From Ottelia alismoides (Eukaryota; Streptophyta; Magnoliopsida; Alismatales; Hydrocharitaceae), in assembly GCA_037367405.1 (NCBI GenBank), contig JAZKJV010010616.1, forward strand, positions 87,501 through 151,500: 64,000 nucleotides of DNA. The letters are read 5' to 3'. Shown here one piece after another: positions 27,061 to 38,580 of the stretch. Every line of letters starts with the position of its first letter. The stretch's first letter is position 1. Below the pieces are notes generated by a model that ran no database searches, was not told where the DNA came from, and saw nothing but the letters and a program-made list of their open reading frames with translations. The translations under genes and the position numbers were made by a program.

Positions 27061-28498
27061 GGAAGTTGGGTTGTAGATTCTGGTGCTTCTGTTCATGTAT
27101 GCAATTTGTTGCATTTGTTTCAGGAAACTAGAAGTCTTGAAGAAGGGGAGATAGTCATCCAGATGAGATCTGATGCAAGTGTTGCAGCAGTCGCCGTCGG
27201 GACATGTCGACTATCATTATCTAGTGGAAGAGTCCTAGTACTTAAAGAGTGTCTTTATGTACCTGAAGTTAGAAGGAATCTGATATCTGTATCTAAGCTA
27301 GTTAGAAGTGGATATTCGTTCCTGCTCTGTAATAAATTAGTCATAAATCATTATGATAAATATATTGCAGAAGGTGTTTTAACTTCTGGAGGACTCTATG
27401 AATTGTGCATTAATGATAATTTCATGAATGTTACAACCACTAATAAAAACCCTAAGAGATCCAGGGAGAATAAAAATCATTCAAATATGATTTGGCATCA
27501 AAGGCTTGGTCATTTGTCTGTTGATAGGATCAACAGATTGATAAAGGATGGACCTTTAGATTTCCTACAGGTTCAATCTTTGCCTACCTGCAAACATTGT
27601 ATTCGAGGTAAAATGACTAGGATGCCTTTCCGTAACAAGGTTACAAGATGTGAAGGTATTATTGACCTAATACATACTGATGTATGTGGTCCCTTCAGTA
27701 CCGCGACTCGAAATGGATACCGATATGATTTGACATTTATCGATGACCATTCCGATACGGGTTTATCTTCCTACTACGTCATAAGTCTGAAACCTTTGAA
27801 AAGTTCAAAGAATTCAAGGCTTTGGTTGAGAACCAAACTGACAGGAAGATTAAACGGATTCGATCTGATCGAGGTGGCGAGTACCTATCAGATGAATTCA
27901 AGGAATACCTTAAGGAGAATGGAATTGTTTCAAATCTCACTCCTCCTGGAACTCCCCAACTTAATGGTGTGCTGAAAGACGCAACAGGACCATCATGGAC
28001 ACGGTCCGTTCAATGATGATCAAAGCACATTTACCTCTTAGTTTCTGGGGATATGCAGTAGAGACTGCAATATATATCCTGAATAAGATTCCTAGCAAAT
28101 CTGTACCTAAGACTCCTCATGAGCTATGATATGGAACCAAACCTAGTGTCAATCACTTAAGGGTTTGGGGTTGCTTGGTCCATGCGAAGAACATGGACGC
28201 AAGTAAGCTGGAATCCCGCACTAGTGAGTGTTACTTCATTGGGTATGGTAAAGATGGTATTGGATACCAGCTTTATGACCCTGAGACCCAAAAGGTTTTT
28301 GTCTCTAGAGATGTGAAGTTTCTAGAGGATGATTTCCTTAAAGGTCAAGATAAAAATGAAGTAGAGGAACTCATTGAATCCACTGAGGATTTTGAGCTTC
28401 CTAGACCAGAAACTGAAGAAGTAAATAAAGATGAAACACCCATACCTCTTCGAAGAAGTTCGAGGGTGGTTGCACCACCTTAAAGGTATGGATTCCAT
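27061..28498 (+). pseudogene. Protease and integrase of element B, frameshifted
   Basis: The aspartic protease starts at SWVVDSGASVHVC. The GAG-pre-integrase domain HQRLGHLSVDRINRL, the zinc-binding CKHCIRGKMTRMPF and core Asp in LIHTDVCGPF follow in the same frame. Near 27770 the frame changes, giving IRSDRGGEYLSDEFKEYL with the second Asp, and a further shift near 27975 breaks the catalytic Glu region (QLNGV...). The third frame continues with a TGA near 28127 in place of the usual Trp and a TAA at 28481. The carboxy-terminal GYGKDGIGYQLYDPETQK module is clear. The enzyme cannot be made whole. Confidence 0.92.
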
Positions 28499-30088
28499 GT
28501 GTCAGGTGAAACTGACATTGATCCTACTTCATTTGATGAAGCACTCGCGGATCAAGACATGGATAGATGGATGCTAGCAATGAAGTCAGAAATGGACTCC
28601 ATGCATAAGAATGGTGTATGGACCCTAGAGGATCCACCTAAAGGGGTAAAACCCATTGGGTGTAAATGGATCTTCAAGAGAAAGAGGGGACCTGATGGGA
28701 AAGTAGAGACTTTCAAGGCACGGCTCGTAGCCAAGGGCTACACACAGAGAGAAGGCATCGATTATGATGAGACATTCTCCCCTGTAGCTATGCTTAAATC
28801 CATCCGGACATTGCTAGCTATAGCTGCATATCTTGACTACGACATCTGGCAGATGGACGTCAAGACGGCTTTCCTCAATGGATACCTCGAGGAGGATATC
28901 TACATGGAGCAGCCCCAGGGCTTCATGACAGAGGATGGTAAAGTATGCAAGCTGAAGAAATCCATCTATGGGCTCAAGCAAGCTTCTCGTAGTTGGAACA
29001 TCAGATTCGACGAAATCATAAAGAGTTATGATTTTGTGCAGAATCCGGATGAACCTTGTGTATACAAGAAGCTTAGTGGGAGCGCCATTGTGTTCATCGT
29101 GCTTTATGTAGATGACATCCTTATCATTGGGAATGATACAGGGATGATGACCAGTGTAAAGATTTGGCTGTCCCATACCTTTGAGATGAAAGATCTTGGA
29201 GAAGCCTCTTACATCTTAGGCCTGAAGTTGTTCAGAAACCGAGAAAAGAGGATTTTGGGATTGTCACAACATGGATACATTAAGAAGATTCTTGAACGAT
29301 TCCGTATGGATAGTTCTAAGAAAGGATTCCTACCCTTAAGACATGGTATCCACCTGTCTAAAGGAATGGCTCCTCAAACTGTTGAGGAAAAGAAGGCCAT
29401 GGCTGGATGTCCTTATGCATCAGCCGTAGGAAGCTTAATGTATGCCATGATGTGCACTAGACCAGATATCTGCCATGCAGTGGGAGTGGTAAGTCGTTAC
29501 CAATCCTGCTATGGAGAACAACACTGGAATGCAGTGAAGAACATATTCAAATATCTAAGGCGGGCGCAAGATTACATCTTGGTCTATGGAGATGGTGATC
29601 TCCAAGTCTTGGGATATACAGATTCTGACTTCCAATCGGATGTAGATGATCGAAAGTCGACATCGGGGTTCGTGTTCTTGTTGAATGGTGGTGTTGTAAG
29701 CTGGAGAAGCAAGAAGCAGGACACTACTGTAGATTCAACAACGGAAGCCGAATACATTGCCGCATCGGATGCTGCAAAGGAGGCGGTGTGGTTGCGCAAG
29801 TTCGTGCTGAAGCTTGGCGTAGTTTCCTCTGATGCTCCCATCCCGTTACTCTGCGATAACACGGGAGCCATTGCCCAGGAAAAGGAACCCAGATGGCATC
29901 AAAAGAGCAAGCACGTGGAAAGGAACTACCACATCATTCGGGAGATACAAAAGCGTGGTGACATCATCATCACCAAGGTGGCCTCTGCCGACAACGTTGC
30001 TGATCCTCTTACCAAACCTTTGACACAAAAGGTTTTCGACCAGCATGTAATGAGTATGGGTTTAAAGATTGTACTTGAATGGTTCTGA
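28499..30088 (+). CDS. Reverse transcriptase-RNase H of element B, open frame
   Basis: A 529-codon uninterrupted frame holds both polymerase and nuclease. RT runs from FDEALADQDMDRWMLAMKSE through CKWIFKRKRGPDGKVETFK, ARLVAKGYTQREGIDYDETF, MDVKTAFLNGYLEEDIYMEQ and the intact catalytic box LYVDDILIIGND. RNase H has YTDSDFQSDVDDRKSTSGF, the active-site Glu in STTEAEYIAAS and the final Asp region near ADNVADPLTKPL. It ends VLEWF and TGA. In an intact element it would be the 3' part of one gag-pol polyprotein; upstream stops separate it here. Its openness agrees with the young age of the insertion. Confidence 0.95.
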   Translation: MSGETDIDPTSFDEALADQDMDRWMLAMKSEMDSMHKNGVWTLEDPPKGVKPIGCKWIFKRKRGPDGKVETFKARLVAKGYTQREGIDYDETFSPVAMLKSIRTLLAIAAYLDYDIWQMDVKTAFLNGYLEEDIYMEQPQGFMTEDGKVCKLKKSIYGLKQASRSWNIRFDEIIKSYDFVQNPDEPCVYKKLSGSAIVFIVLYVDDILIIGNDTGMMTSVKIWLSHTFEMKDLGEASYILGLKLFRNREKRILGLSQHGYIKKILERFRMDSSKKGFLPLRHGIHLSKGMAPQTVEEKKAMAGCPYASAVGSLMYAMMCTRPDICHAVGVVSRYQSCYGEQHWNAVKNIFKYLRRAQDYILVYGDGDLQVLGYTDSDFQSDVDDRKSTSGFVFLLNGGVVSWRSKKQDTTVDSTTEAEYIAASDAAKEAVWLRKFVLKLGVVSSDAPIPLLCDNTGAIAQEKEPRWHQKSKHVERNYHIIREIQKRGDIIITKVASADNVADPLTKPLTQKVFDQHVMSMGLKIVLEWF

Positions 30089-30103
30089 GGGCTAGTGGTA
30101 GAT
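30088..30103 (+). other. Polypurine tract of element B
   Basis: The purine-rich stretch AGGGCTAGTGGTAGAT lies between the RNase H stop and the TG of the 3' LTR. This is the usual site for plus-strand priming. Confidence 0.75.
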
Positions 30104-32599
30104 TGTTAGCAATGTGAGCCCCGGGCGAACCATTTCTACAATAAATGTTATTGTAATTAATGATTTATCAATAAAAGTTATTGATTATTTTTCACTCCCT
30201 TTCTGAGATTAATGAATGAATGCACTATAAGGTCCCTCTGTACAATAGGGTTATGTACCATGGCCAACTTGATAATCATACAGCTGTTGATTCATTGATT
30301 GAATCATAGAGGCCGATGCTTGGATGAATATCTAAGGAGTTAGATAGAGGACTCATCAAGCATCATCAATGATTAACAAGTAGTGATCTCCAGTCTGAGT
30401 GGGAGATGGCAATCCTATCTCATTAGACTGATATCTGATCGACCTCTTGATGCAGGTCCTCTGCATGGGAATATTGATTTGGAGGTATCAGATTAGTTGA
30501 GTCAATGAGTTGACTTAACGAGATCGAGATAACCAAAGACCTATGATGAATACTGTCACATCACAGACAAACATCCTCTGACCAGAGACAGATATATTAC
30601 TATATGTCTGAGTATGTACATTTGGCAGACCAATAGGTTGATGACCTAACCAAGGTCTATATACGGGCGAGCTGGTGTGCATGTAAGGGCATATGAGTAA
30701 TATGATCTCTCAAAGGGATCATACAGGTTCACTTGTGAACCGGGAGACATGAGCTCACTCATGAGGTATTGGGATTGCCCAAATTCCATGCATGGTCATC
30801 ATGCTTCAGAAGTATGATATGAATTTGAAGGTAAAGATATATGCTTTGTGAAAGCATATGATCTATACCATATCCCAAGGACCAAGATTGAGAAACTTGA
30901 TGATCAGACTATGAAGATGACAGTGTAAAAATGATCTATATCTTCATAATGATCATGAGTCTTCCAGTATGCAGGATGTGCAGGTATTGGAAATACCTGA
31001 AGGGTGATTTGATCATAAACGATTGTATAACCATGATGCTTCCATTACGAGGGAGTGATGAAACAGGTCTGGATTTTAGTGACTCCTTTCATTAGAGAAG
31101 TGACCTAATCTTAGTCCATATACTGGACATTGATCTGAATAAGATTCAGATGCAATGAGAAGATTAGGTTTACGGTCTTGACTTAGTCAAGCATCTATGA
31201 GAGGTCCACGGGATCTGGATTTAAGATGTGATCTCAATATCCAAGTCACTATACGTGGAACAATACAATCGCCCTGTCCTTATCTCCAAGTATCTAAGGA
31301 GTAATAACATTGTTCTTAAATGGTTTAAGAATAATTCCATAAGGTCTAAGCAAAGAGAAGTTGATAATTAAATGTGATTTAATTATCATGATGTATGAGA
31401 AATTATCCAATATGATTAAATGTGATTTAATTATTATGGATAAGAATAATGTGGATAGTAATATCCAATTATTCATAATATGTTATAAATGTGATTTATA
31501 ATATATTAGAGAGAGTTAAATATAATTTATATTAGTAGATTAATTATTAATGTGTATTGGATACACATTGTCTAATTAATTGAAAATGTAAATTACATTT
31601 TGTTTTGGGTTGTGAATATGATTCACAATATTCCAATGTCAAGATTGCAATATTCCCAAAATTAATTGAGAATTATTTTTGGTGTATAAAATACCAACAA
31701 ATAATTGTTGGAAAATAAGTTGAGAGAAAAACAAGGAGATGTGCAATCTCATGAGGATCCATGAGATTGCCCTCCCCATATGGAATTGGTGGTCGTCCAC
31801 TCCCCCTAATGGGGAAGGTGGATCTCATTTGTTTTTCCACTCCTTATTTGGTTGGTTTAATTTGGTATTAATATATATTTGATTTATCAAATATATTTAA
31901 TCAAAATTAAATCACAAGTTCTTGGTTTTACCAACAACAATCTTGACCATTGCATTGACATAAATCAATCTCATCCATTGATTTTATATGTCCCATGGAT
32001 TGAGATCCATGTATCCCAAAACCCTATAAATAGAGAGGCATACCATGCTCTCTCTTTACACACATGCTATTGTAGCACATATTCTCTCTCTCTCTTTCTC
32101 ATACTCGACAGCCCTCTCTCTCCCTCTCTTCTTGGTGGTCGTCCACCTTGGTGGAGAGAATCGTCGATGCCCGCGCCATCGTGTTGCCGCTTCGACGCTC
32201 AGCGGTTCTTCGTCTTCTTGGAGTGTTTCACTCACGAAGGAGACGTTTGATCTCGTGCGACGAGATCAGGAGCAACCGTGCTTGGATCATCTTGGATTGC
32301 GAGGACACCGCGACTCATCTCCGCGCTCGCAAGCCGTTACTCCGGCGATCGGACTTGAGACAGGAGGTCTCTTTTCGTAGAGACTTGATCAACCATGCTT
32401 CAAGAGGTATTGCATTATACTTGCTGTGGTTATAGATGAAATTATTTGAGAATTGTTCTCGGATCATGTGGTTTCATCGGATTAATTTTTTTTTAAATTC
32501 TGCTGCACCGAACAACTAGTACGACTAGTCGTTCTTCGACGTATCCGATACGACGATCACGTTTCCGTGATGCGCTTGAGGATTTCTCTATATCCTTCA
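30104..32599 (+). repeat. 3' LTR of element B (2496 bp)
   Basis: It matches the 5' LTR along its whole length, with scattered substitutions and a few 1-2 bp indels, for example one T fewer in ACAATAGGG and a shorter CT repeat. It ends TATCCTTCA. Confidence 0.95.
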
Positions 32600-32604
32600 G
32601 ATTT
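32600..32604. repeat. Right target-site duplication of element B (GATTT)
   Basis: Perfect copy of the pentamer at 21938-21942. Confidence 0.93.
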
Positions 32605-32868
32605 AAGACTTCACAACTTTTAAGTTCCCAAATCTCTATTTAGGATGCCTCAACAGTCAAGTCAGAACAATTCCTCATACACAAATTCTGATGACTATGA
32701 ATCTTATTTGTACTATGTAAGTGAAGTATAGCTCTCCACATTGGAAGCAACAAAGAGTAGCCTTCTCTTAGAAAGGCAACCCTAATTCCCTAGACTATCT
32801 ACTCTTTCCTCGAGGAGTGGTGTATTTCCTTCTAAGTTCAGGTACATGTTGTATCCACAATCGAGAGG
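32605..32868 (-). repeat. Continuation of the LTR block split by element B
   Basis: CCTCAACAGTCAAGTCAGAA, the ACTTGTACT-type segment and CTCTTTCCTCGAGGAG parallel 36160-36370. The segment stops at 32868, where another LTR begins. Confidence 0.65.
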
Positions 32869-35800
32869 TGTTGTGCGAGATCCTTCGGGTTTTGGTTTAA
32901 TATGAGATATGTGTCGTTGTTATCCTCAAATAATCCTATGACAAACAAACAATTTTTTTCTTCTCAAGTTGCAAAAATAACTAAAAGCAAATAATGAAGC
33001 AAGAGAAATTTTTGCTACTAATATACATGTATAACGAAAGGATCGAACTCAGGGAGGCTAAAATTCCTGAGGGTTATCCAAATAATCGATGAAAAATCAA
33101 TTAAGAAAAATCAAGAATCTCAAAGGCAAACTATCCTTGGTTTTTGTAGATTTTTTTATCTTTTTTATTTTTTTTCTTTCTTTTATTATCAAATTTTCAA
33201 TTTTTTAGTGATTTTAATTTTTGTAATTTTTAAAATTTCAAATAAAGAACAATATGCATAATATAAGAACTACACACACCAAACTCTATTTGTATTTTTC
33301 AACTATATCAAAATGATCCGAAAAATTCAGAGAAAAAATTTTTGTGTTCTAAAGATTTTGAAATATTTTTGGGAATTTTTGTAGAATTTTTAGACGTTTT
33401 TGTATTTTTCTAAAAATGAAATAGTGGTAAAAATTATAAACAGTGCACAGCCTAGAGTAATTTGCAACTTAAAAATATTTTAAGTGCCAAAACTCCTATA
33501 AAATATTTTTATGTTAAAATAGAGAGAAATAACTACAAATAGGAAGTGAAATCATGATTTTTGGGTTTTAATAGATTTTTTATGATTTTTATAAGATTTT
33601 TGGTATTTTTTAATTTTTTTGGGTTTTGAAAAGAATTAGATGTGTGAAATTTGGAAAGAAATTAAAAGACAATAAAATAAAACTAATCTAATTTTTTTAG
33701 AATTTTTAGAGCAATATTCAAATTTTTAATAATTTTTGAATTTTAAGAAGAGAAAAAGACACCATTTTTTTTAATAATAACAAATGATGACAAAATGCAG
33801 TGAAAAATTTCTAGAAAGATACACACATCATGAACATAGCTTGATTTTTGGAAGATTTATTAACCAACAAAAAAAATTTATTTCACTCAAAAGAACATGC
33901 AAATTGAAAGTTTGTTTAATAGGGACTAAATTGCAGTTATCCCATGTTTGTTCATCAAATAAATAACAGAAATAAACTTCAGGATGAAAAAAGTAAATTA
34001 CTCAATAAAAACGTGTTGTACACGTGTTAAGTGCTGGAGCGGTGGCCTTTTGTAATATGTGAATCTTCCGACGGTGGAGTTGCAAATTTTCTAATATTTT
34101 CTTCATGCCCTTGGGTTTATTGACTTCTCTTTGTTTCTTCAAGTTGGGAACCAAAGGGGCACGCACCTGAAGATGGGAGCCAAGGGGTGCGGTGATGATC
34201 GGCAGGGTAGCTTGGGTGAAGATGGCGTACAGCAACCGCATGATGCTGCAAATGGAGGGGTGGCGTTGCACGAAGGGGGACGTACGTCAGTCGCTACGCA
34301 GCGGTGACTCCCAGGCATATGCGCGACTCACATAATGGATCTCACTTTAGGAGCGGAAAAGATCTTGAACATTTCAACGAAGGCCGGCTTGCTGACATTG
34401 GACGACTCGGAGGCTAGGCACCCTTCTGCGACAAAAAGACTCTCGGAGATCGGGCTCCTCTCACCAAAGATTGATAAAGTTGAAAAGATTGATGAGGAGC
34501 CATATTAATAAAAAAGATAGGAATTGAAATTTGAATTTTTGAATTTTTGGATGAGGGTAAGAAATAAGAGAGAAGCAAAATTGAAATGGGATGAAGCAAA
34601 AAAGATAAGTGTTAAAAAAATATTTATAAAAATTAACTATTTTTTTGTATTTTCGTCACTTTATTTATTGGAAATTTAAATATTACTTTTTTATTTTTTT
34701 TGATAGTTAGTTAAGAAGATTATATATATATATAGGGAAAATGGGACTGCCCCCTAGGGGTAGCCAACATGGCTGCCCCCACCCCATTTTTCACAATTTT
34801 TTATTTTTTTAGGAAAATATCACCAATGTATATTCATACCTATATCCCTCCTATATGTCATTCAAATTTCGTTAGAAATAGAGACTCCTACGGCCTCCAT
34901 CCAGATGCCATTTTTTTAACGGTCGCAGGATTTTTTAAATCGATCCTGTCTGGATGGAGGCCGTAGGAGTCTCTATTTCTGACGAAATTCGAATGACATA
35001 TAGGAGAGATATAGGAATGAATATACATGACGATATTTTTCAAAAAAAATAAACACATTTGCCCAAAAATGGGGCCCTTGGGGCAGCCCCATCAACCCCA
35101 TACACACACGTGTAATATACATATGACATAATATACATGGGTAAATAAGCAAATTAGTTTTTTAAGATTTTTATTTTTTTATTATTTTTATTTTAAATAA
35201 CTACTAAAAGTATTTATAAATATTTACAAATACAATATATGCAAATAAATGGCAAGATTACACAAACCACCCCAGAAAATTAACTTTTTAACCATAACTC
35301 CAAAAATTATGAAATCACGGTCATTTAAAAGATAATTTAATTTAGAATATAATGGAAGTGAGTTTGTTCAAACTGAGTTCATATGGAGATGGAATTGATC
35401 TTTCAATTATCGCTTAATGGCTTTTTCCGGGTGTGGTTAGTTTTATTATATACATGATTTCGTTGTGCAATTATTTTTATTATTTTGCCAATATTTTTAT
35501 CTACAACTTTTGTTTTGAAAATTATTTTATTTAAGGTCAATTTATATACAAATATGCTTGTTTTGTACAGATTTACACAATAAATGAGAAGTATTTACAA
35601 CACACTTTTTTTTGAATTTGTGATTAAGGGCCCTATCTCCTCCTACTTTATTCTTGGTCGATAAGGTCAAGTCTTGACCTTCTCTCGGGGTTTGGATCAG
35701 CCTGTATCCATTACATATATACAGTTCTTTTCTTTTCTTTATTTTCCCTTTCTATTTTTACTTATTTATTTTAGGTTAAAATAATGTACAAATATACAAT

Positions 35801-37080
35801 ATTTACATACAAATGCACATTAGTAAGAAAATGGAGTTAGTTTTATATACATGTATTTTATAAAGGATTTTAAGCTAAAATAAATGAATAAAGATGACAA
35901 ATTGCATATTCGTCATCCCCCTATGCTTTACATTTGCTAGTCCCTTAGCAAACACTTATTGGAAAGAATAAGTGAATAGAAGAGAAAAAAGGAAGGAAAA
36001 ATAAAGTTAGGGCAATATTGAATATTAAACTTTTCTTCATAAAATGGTAGCTTGGAGCTCTGTCAAAACTTTGGATTATTAGTGTATCGGAACCCAAATG
36101 AGAGATGGATTTAGAACCTAACAACCTCTAAGTTCCATAAGACTCCTATTCAGGTCACCTCAACAGTCTGGTCAGAAAAAGTCTACATAAGCAAATTCTT
36201 GTAACTTTGAATCTCTACTTGTACTGTGTAAGTGAGATATAGCTCCCCATCTCAAAAGTAGCACAAAAATAGCCTCCCTCAACAAGGTAACTCTAGTTCC
36301 CTGGTCTTGCAACTCTTTCCTCGAGGAGCGGAGATATTCCCTTCTAAGTTCAAGTACAACCAGCTCAAGAAGAGGGGATGGAGAAAAGAATGGACGGTAA
36401 CCAGTGTAGATACCTATTCTTGGATGCATGACCAGTGTAGCCAAGTCATCCACTACAAGCTTACAAAAAATTGACTTTGAAGCTCTTATTATATTTTTTT
36501 TCCTTGTATATACACTCCGGCGTGCATTTTACTGTTCAATCAGGCTTGTCCACTTTTGGAGATTTTGCATTTTTCGATACTTTTTTTTGAAAGTATATAC
36601 AAGGTGCGGCATGTGCATAAGGAGTTTTTCCTCTTGAGTTAGTAGACTATCCCTCTTTTGAAGCATTATTGCAATCCCGCAGCATCCCGTCTTTAGACCC
36701 CAACATCACTAGACCAGGTTGAGACACACTTCCTTCCCTGGAGGAAGACGAGAGGTTTCGCTTAGATGTACTACCCTCATACGCTACCCCAACCCAAAAG
36801 ATTTTGCCTCCTCACTACCTCATCCATGAAGAGCTACGTGTAGAGTGCTTGTCCAAGATAAACCACGGTCTGAAAGAATCATGCGTATGTTGTTAAATAT
36901 TCTACTTAGACTACTCAAGATGACATGTGAACATAGTCTTATGGACTCAAAGAATTAAGTCACTAGGACCTGAAAGGTCTTAACTCCATTTCTTATAAGG
37001 TTCCTCTGAAATTAAGTGGATTAAGGTCCAACTAAGCTCCATTCTTCAATTTTATTCCAGACTTAGATTAATTGTCCATC
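32869..37080 (-). repeat. Long gypsy LTR, left copy (~4.2 kb)
   Basis: It starts TGTTGTGCGAGATCC and parallels 40059-44340 along its length: the initial GGATCGAACTCAGGGAGG segment, TTAAGTGCTGGAGCGG near 34028, CGGAGGCTAGGCACCC near 34410, TTTTTCCGGGTGTGG near 35425, and a final stretch with CTCTGAAATTAAGTGG near 37005. Relative to the right copy it contains a MITE (34735-35110) and different sequence around 35900-36370. It carries no coding sequence. Lengths of this order are known for some plant gypsy lineages. Confidence 0.75.
34735..35110. mobile_element. Foldback MITE (~375 bp)
   Basis: Two arms of about 100 bp (34802-34905 and 34949-35050) are near-perfect inverted repeats centred near 34927, including CTCCTACGGCCTCCATCCAG and its complement. 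Outer parts also pair loosely (GGCTGCCCC with GGGGCAGCC). The homologous LTR copy lacks the segment at the matching point (near 42795-42810), so it is an insertion. TA-rich flanks prevent a clear target duplication. No transposase is present, so it would move in trans. Confidence 0.8.
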
Positions 37081-37329
37081 CTGTCTAGTCTCATAATCTG
37101 CCTTCCGCTCTATGATGTCTATCATGTAAATCACGTGGATGTCATCAATGCATTGCCACGTACTAGAAGAGAGAACTCCAAAGTCTATGCTTTCCGAGTC
37201 CTCCTCGTTGAAGAGTAATTCTCAGGTCTCAGTATCATCCAATGTACAATAAAAATCTCTGATAGTATCATCATGGTCAAAGTCCTTGAGGTTGGCTAAC
37301 ACAGGCACGCTCTCATGGGATGCAGGTCT

Positions 37330-37921
37330 CTGGTCAGTAATGTGTAGTGATCAACACATCGCTCCCTACATCAGAATGGAAGCGAATATCTCCTGATCCA
37401 TAATCAATAACGGCTCCCGTAGAGGCGAGGAAAGGTCGCCCCATGATGATTGGAGGGTTCTCCACAGGGGTGGAGGCCTCCATGGGCAATACGATAAAAT
37501 TAGGAGTTAATACCATGTCCTTAATAAGAATGACAACATTTTTTAGAATACCCTTCGGCCTCTTGATAGATCCATCAGTAAATTAAACTATCATCCTGGT
37601 TTTCTTGAGACACCCAAGATGAAGAGATTGTACCATAGAGAATGGTATTATATTATTTGAAGAACCACCATCAAGGAGAGTGTTGTCACAAGAATAGTCA
37701 GATATGGACCAACTCAAAAGAGGTGTGGCAGTGTTCCCTTTCTTAAAATGTGGTCGGTGAGAGATGGCGTAGGCAGTGGACATGGTCAAGATGTGGCGCT
37801 TAGATCTTCTCCTTCGCTTTCTCTTCCTGTGTTGAGGAGTAGATAAATCTGCCATGGCCTGTTGGAGTGGGGCTTTAATGATCTCATAAATAGTGGCCAA
37901 CACTTCAGGTTCAGTCAACAT
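37330..37921 (-). pseudogene. Gypsy aspartic protease relic, element C
   Basis: On the minus strand, basic codons (RKRKRRRRSKRH) lead into NTLLDGGSSNNIIPFSMVQS. This is a retropepsin active site with Gly where Pro or another residue is common, keeping the D-x-G-S core. After a frame change the strand reads FIVLPMEASTPVENPPIIMG then RPFLASTGAVIDYGSGDI, the flap and carboxy-terminal motif of Tat/Athila-type gypsy proteases. The relic ends at the left LTR with no RT or integrase. In a live element this protease cuts the gag-pol polyprotein. Confidence 0.85.
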
Positions 37922-38580
37922 TTTTTTGAATTTTTAGACCTCCTCCATGCAAGAGAGGAGATTAGAATCGACATATACACGAGGATTGCCAAGATAAGTC
38001 TGTATAGTGGCATCCTCAGGGTCAAGGTTGGGACATGGCTGTGTAGGAAAATGGTTTGGCACGGGTGCCCTCTCCTTACAAAACAAATCAACAATGTGTC
38101 TTTTGAATTCTTTTTTGATTTTTGAATTTTTCTCATTTTTTGTATTTTGGACTATTGTAGCTCTCATAACTATCCTCAAGTGAATCCATATCCTCAAATA
38201 GTGTAGCAGCATTCTGACTCTTATCGATGTTAAATAGATTGGTAATCTTCGAATTCATATGCTCCATCATCTGGTTCAAGGTCTCAAGTGTGGACAACAT
38301 GAAAGGTGACTCCCAAATTTCAGGATCGGGTGAGTGGGATGAGGGTGAGAATCAAAGTCCTCTGTCTCCTGAAATAATGGGTTAGGCAGATATGCATAAA
38401 AATCAGGAGGAAGGTCCGTCTGGAAAAAGAAAGGTGGATCGGCTATAAGGTAAGAGGGACCTCAAAGATCGGATTAAAATAACTCCAATCGGCCATCTCT
38501 GAAACAAGAGAGAATGATTGGGAGAGCACGAGGGTCAAATCAAAAGATGTGAAGAACAAAGTTCAAATGCGCAGAAGGAT
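37922..38580 (-). pseudogene. Probable gag relic of element C
   Basis: The minus-strand region between the protease and the leader has the position of gag and short broken frames (for example 37934-38212). I recognise no domain, so the call rests on its place. Confidence 0.45.

Larger units (their letters stand above)
21943..32599 (+). mobile_element. Complete Ty1/copia retrotransposon B with 2.5-kb LTRs
   Basis: Two near-identical LTRs (2500 and 2496 bp), TG...CA ends, a perfect 5-bp target duplication, a tRNA-Met primer site, gag-pol in copia order and a polypurine tract make this a structurally complete element of 10657 bp. By eye the LTRs differ at about 55-60 positions (roughly 2 percent), so the insertion is young beside its surroundings. 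Stops in gag and two frameshifts in integrase leave it non-autonomous. RT motifs resemble the Tork/Angela group of plant copia elements; that placement is from memory and tentative. Confidence 0.95.
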
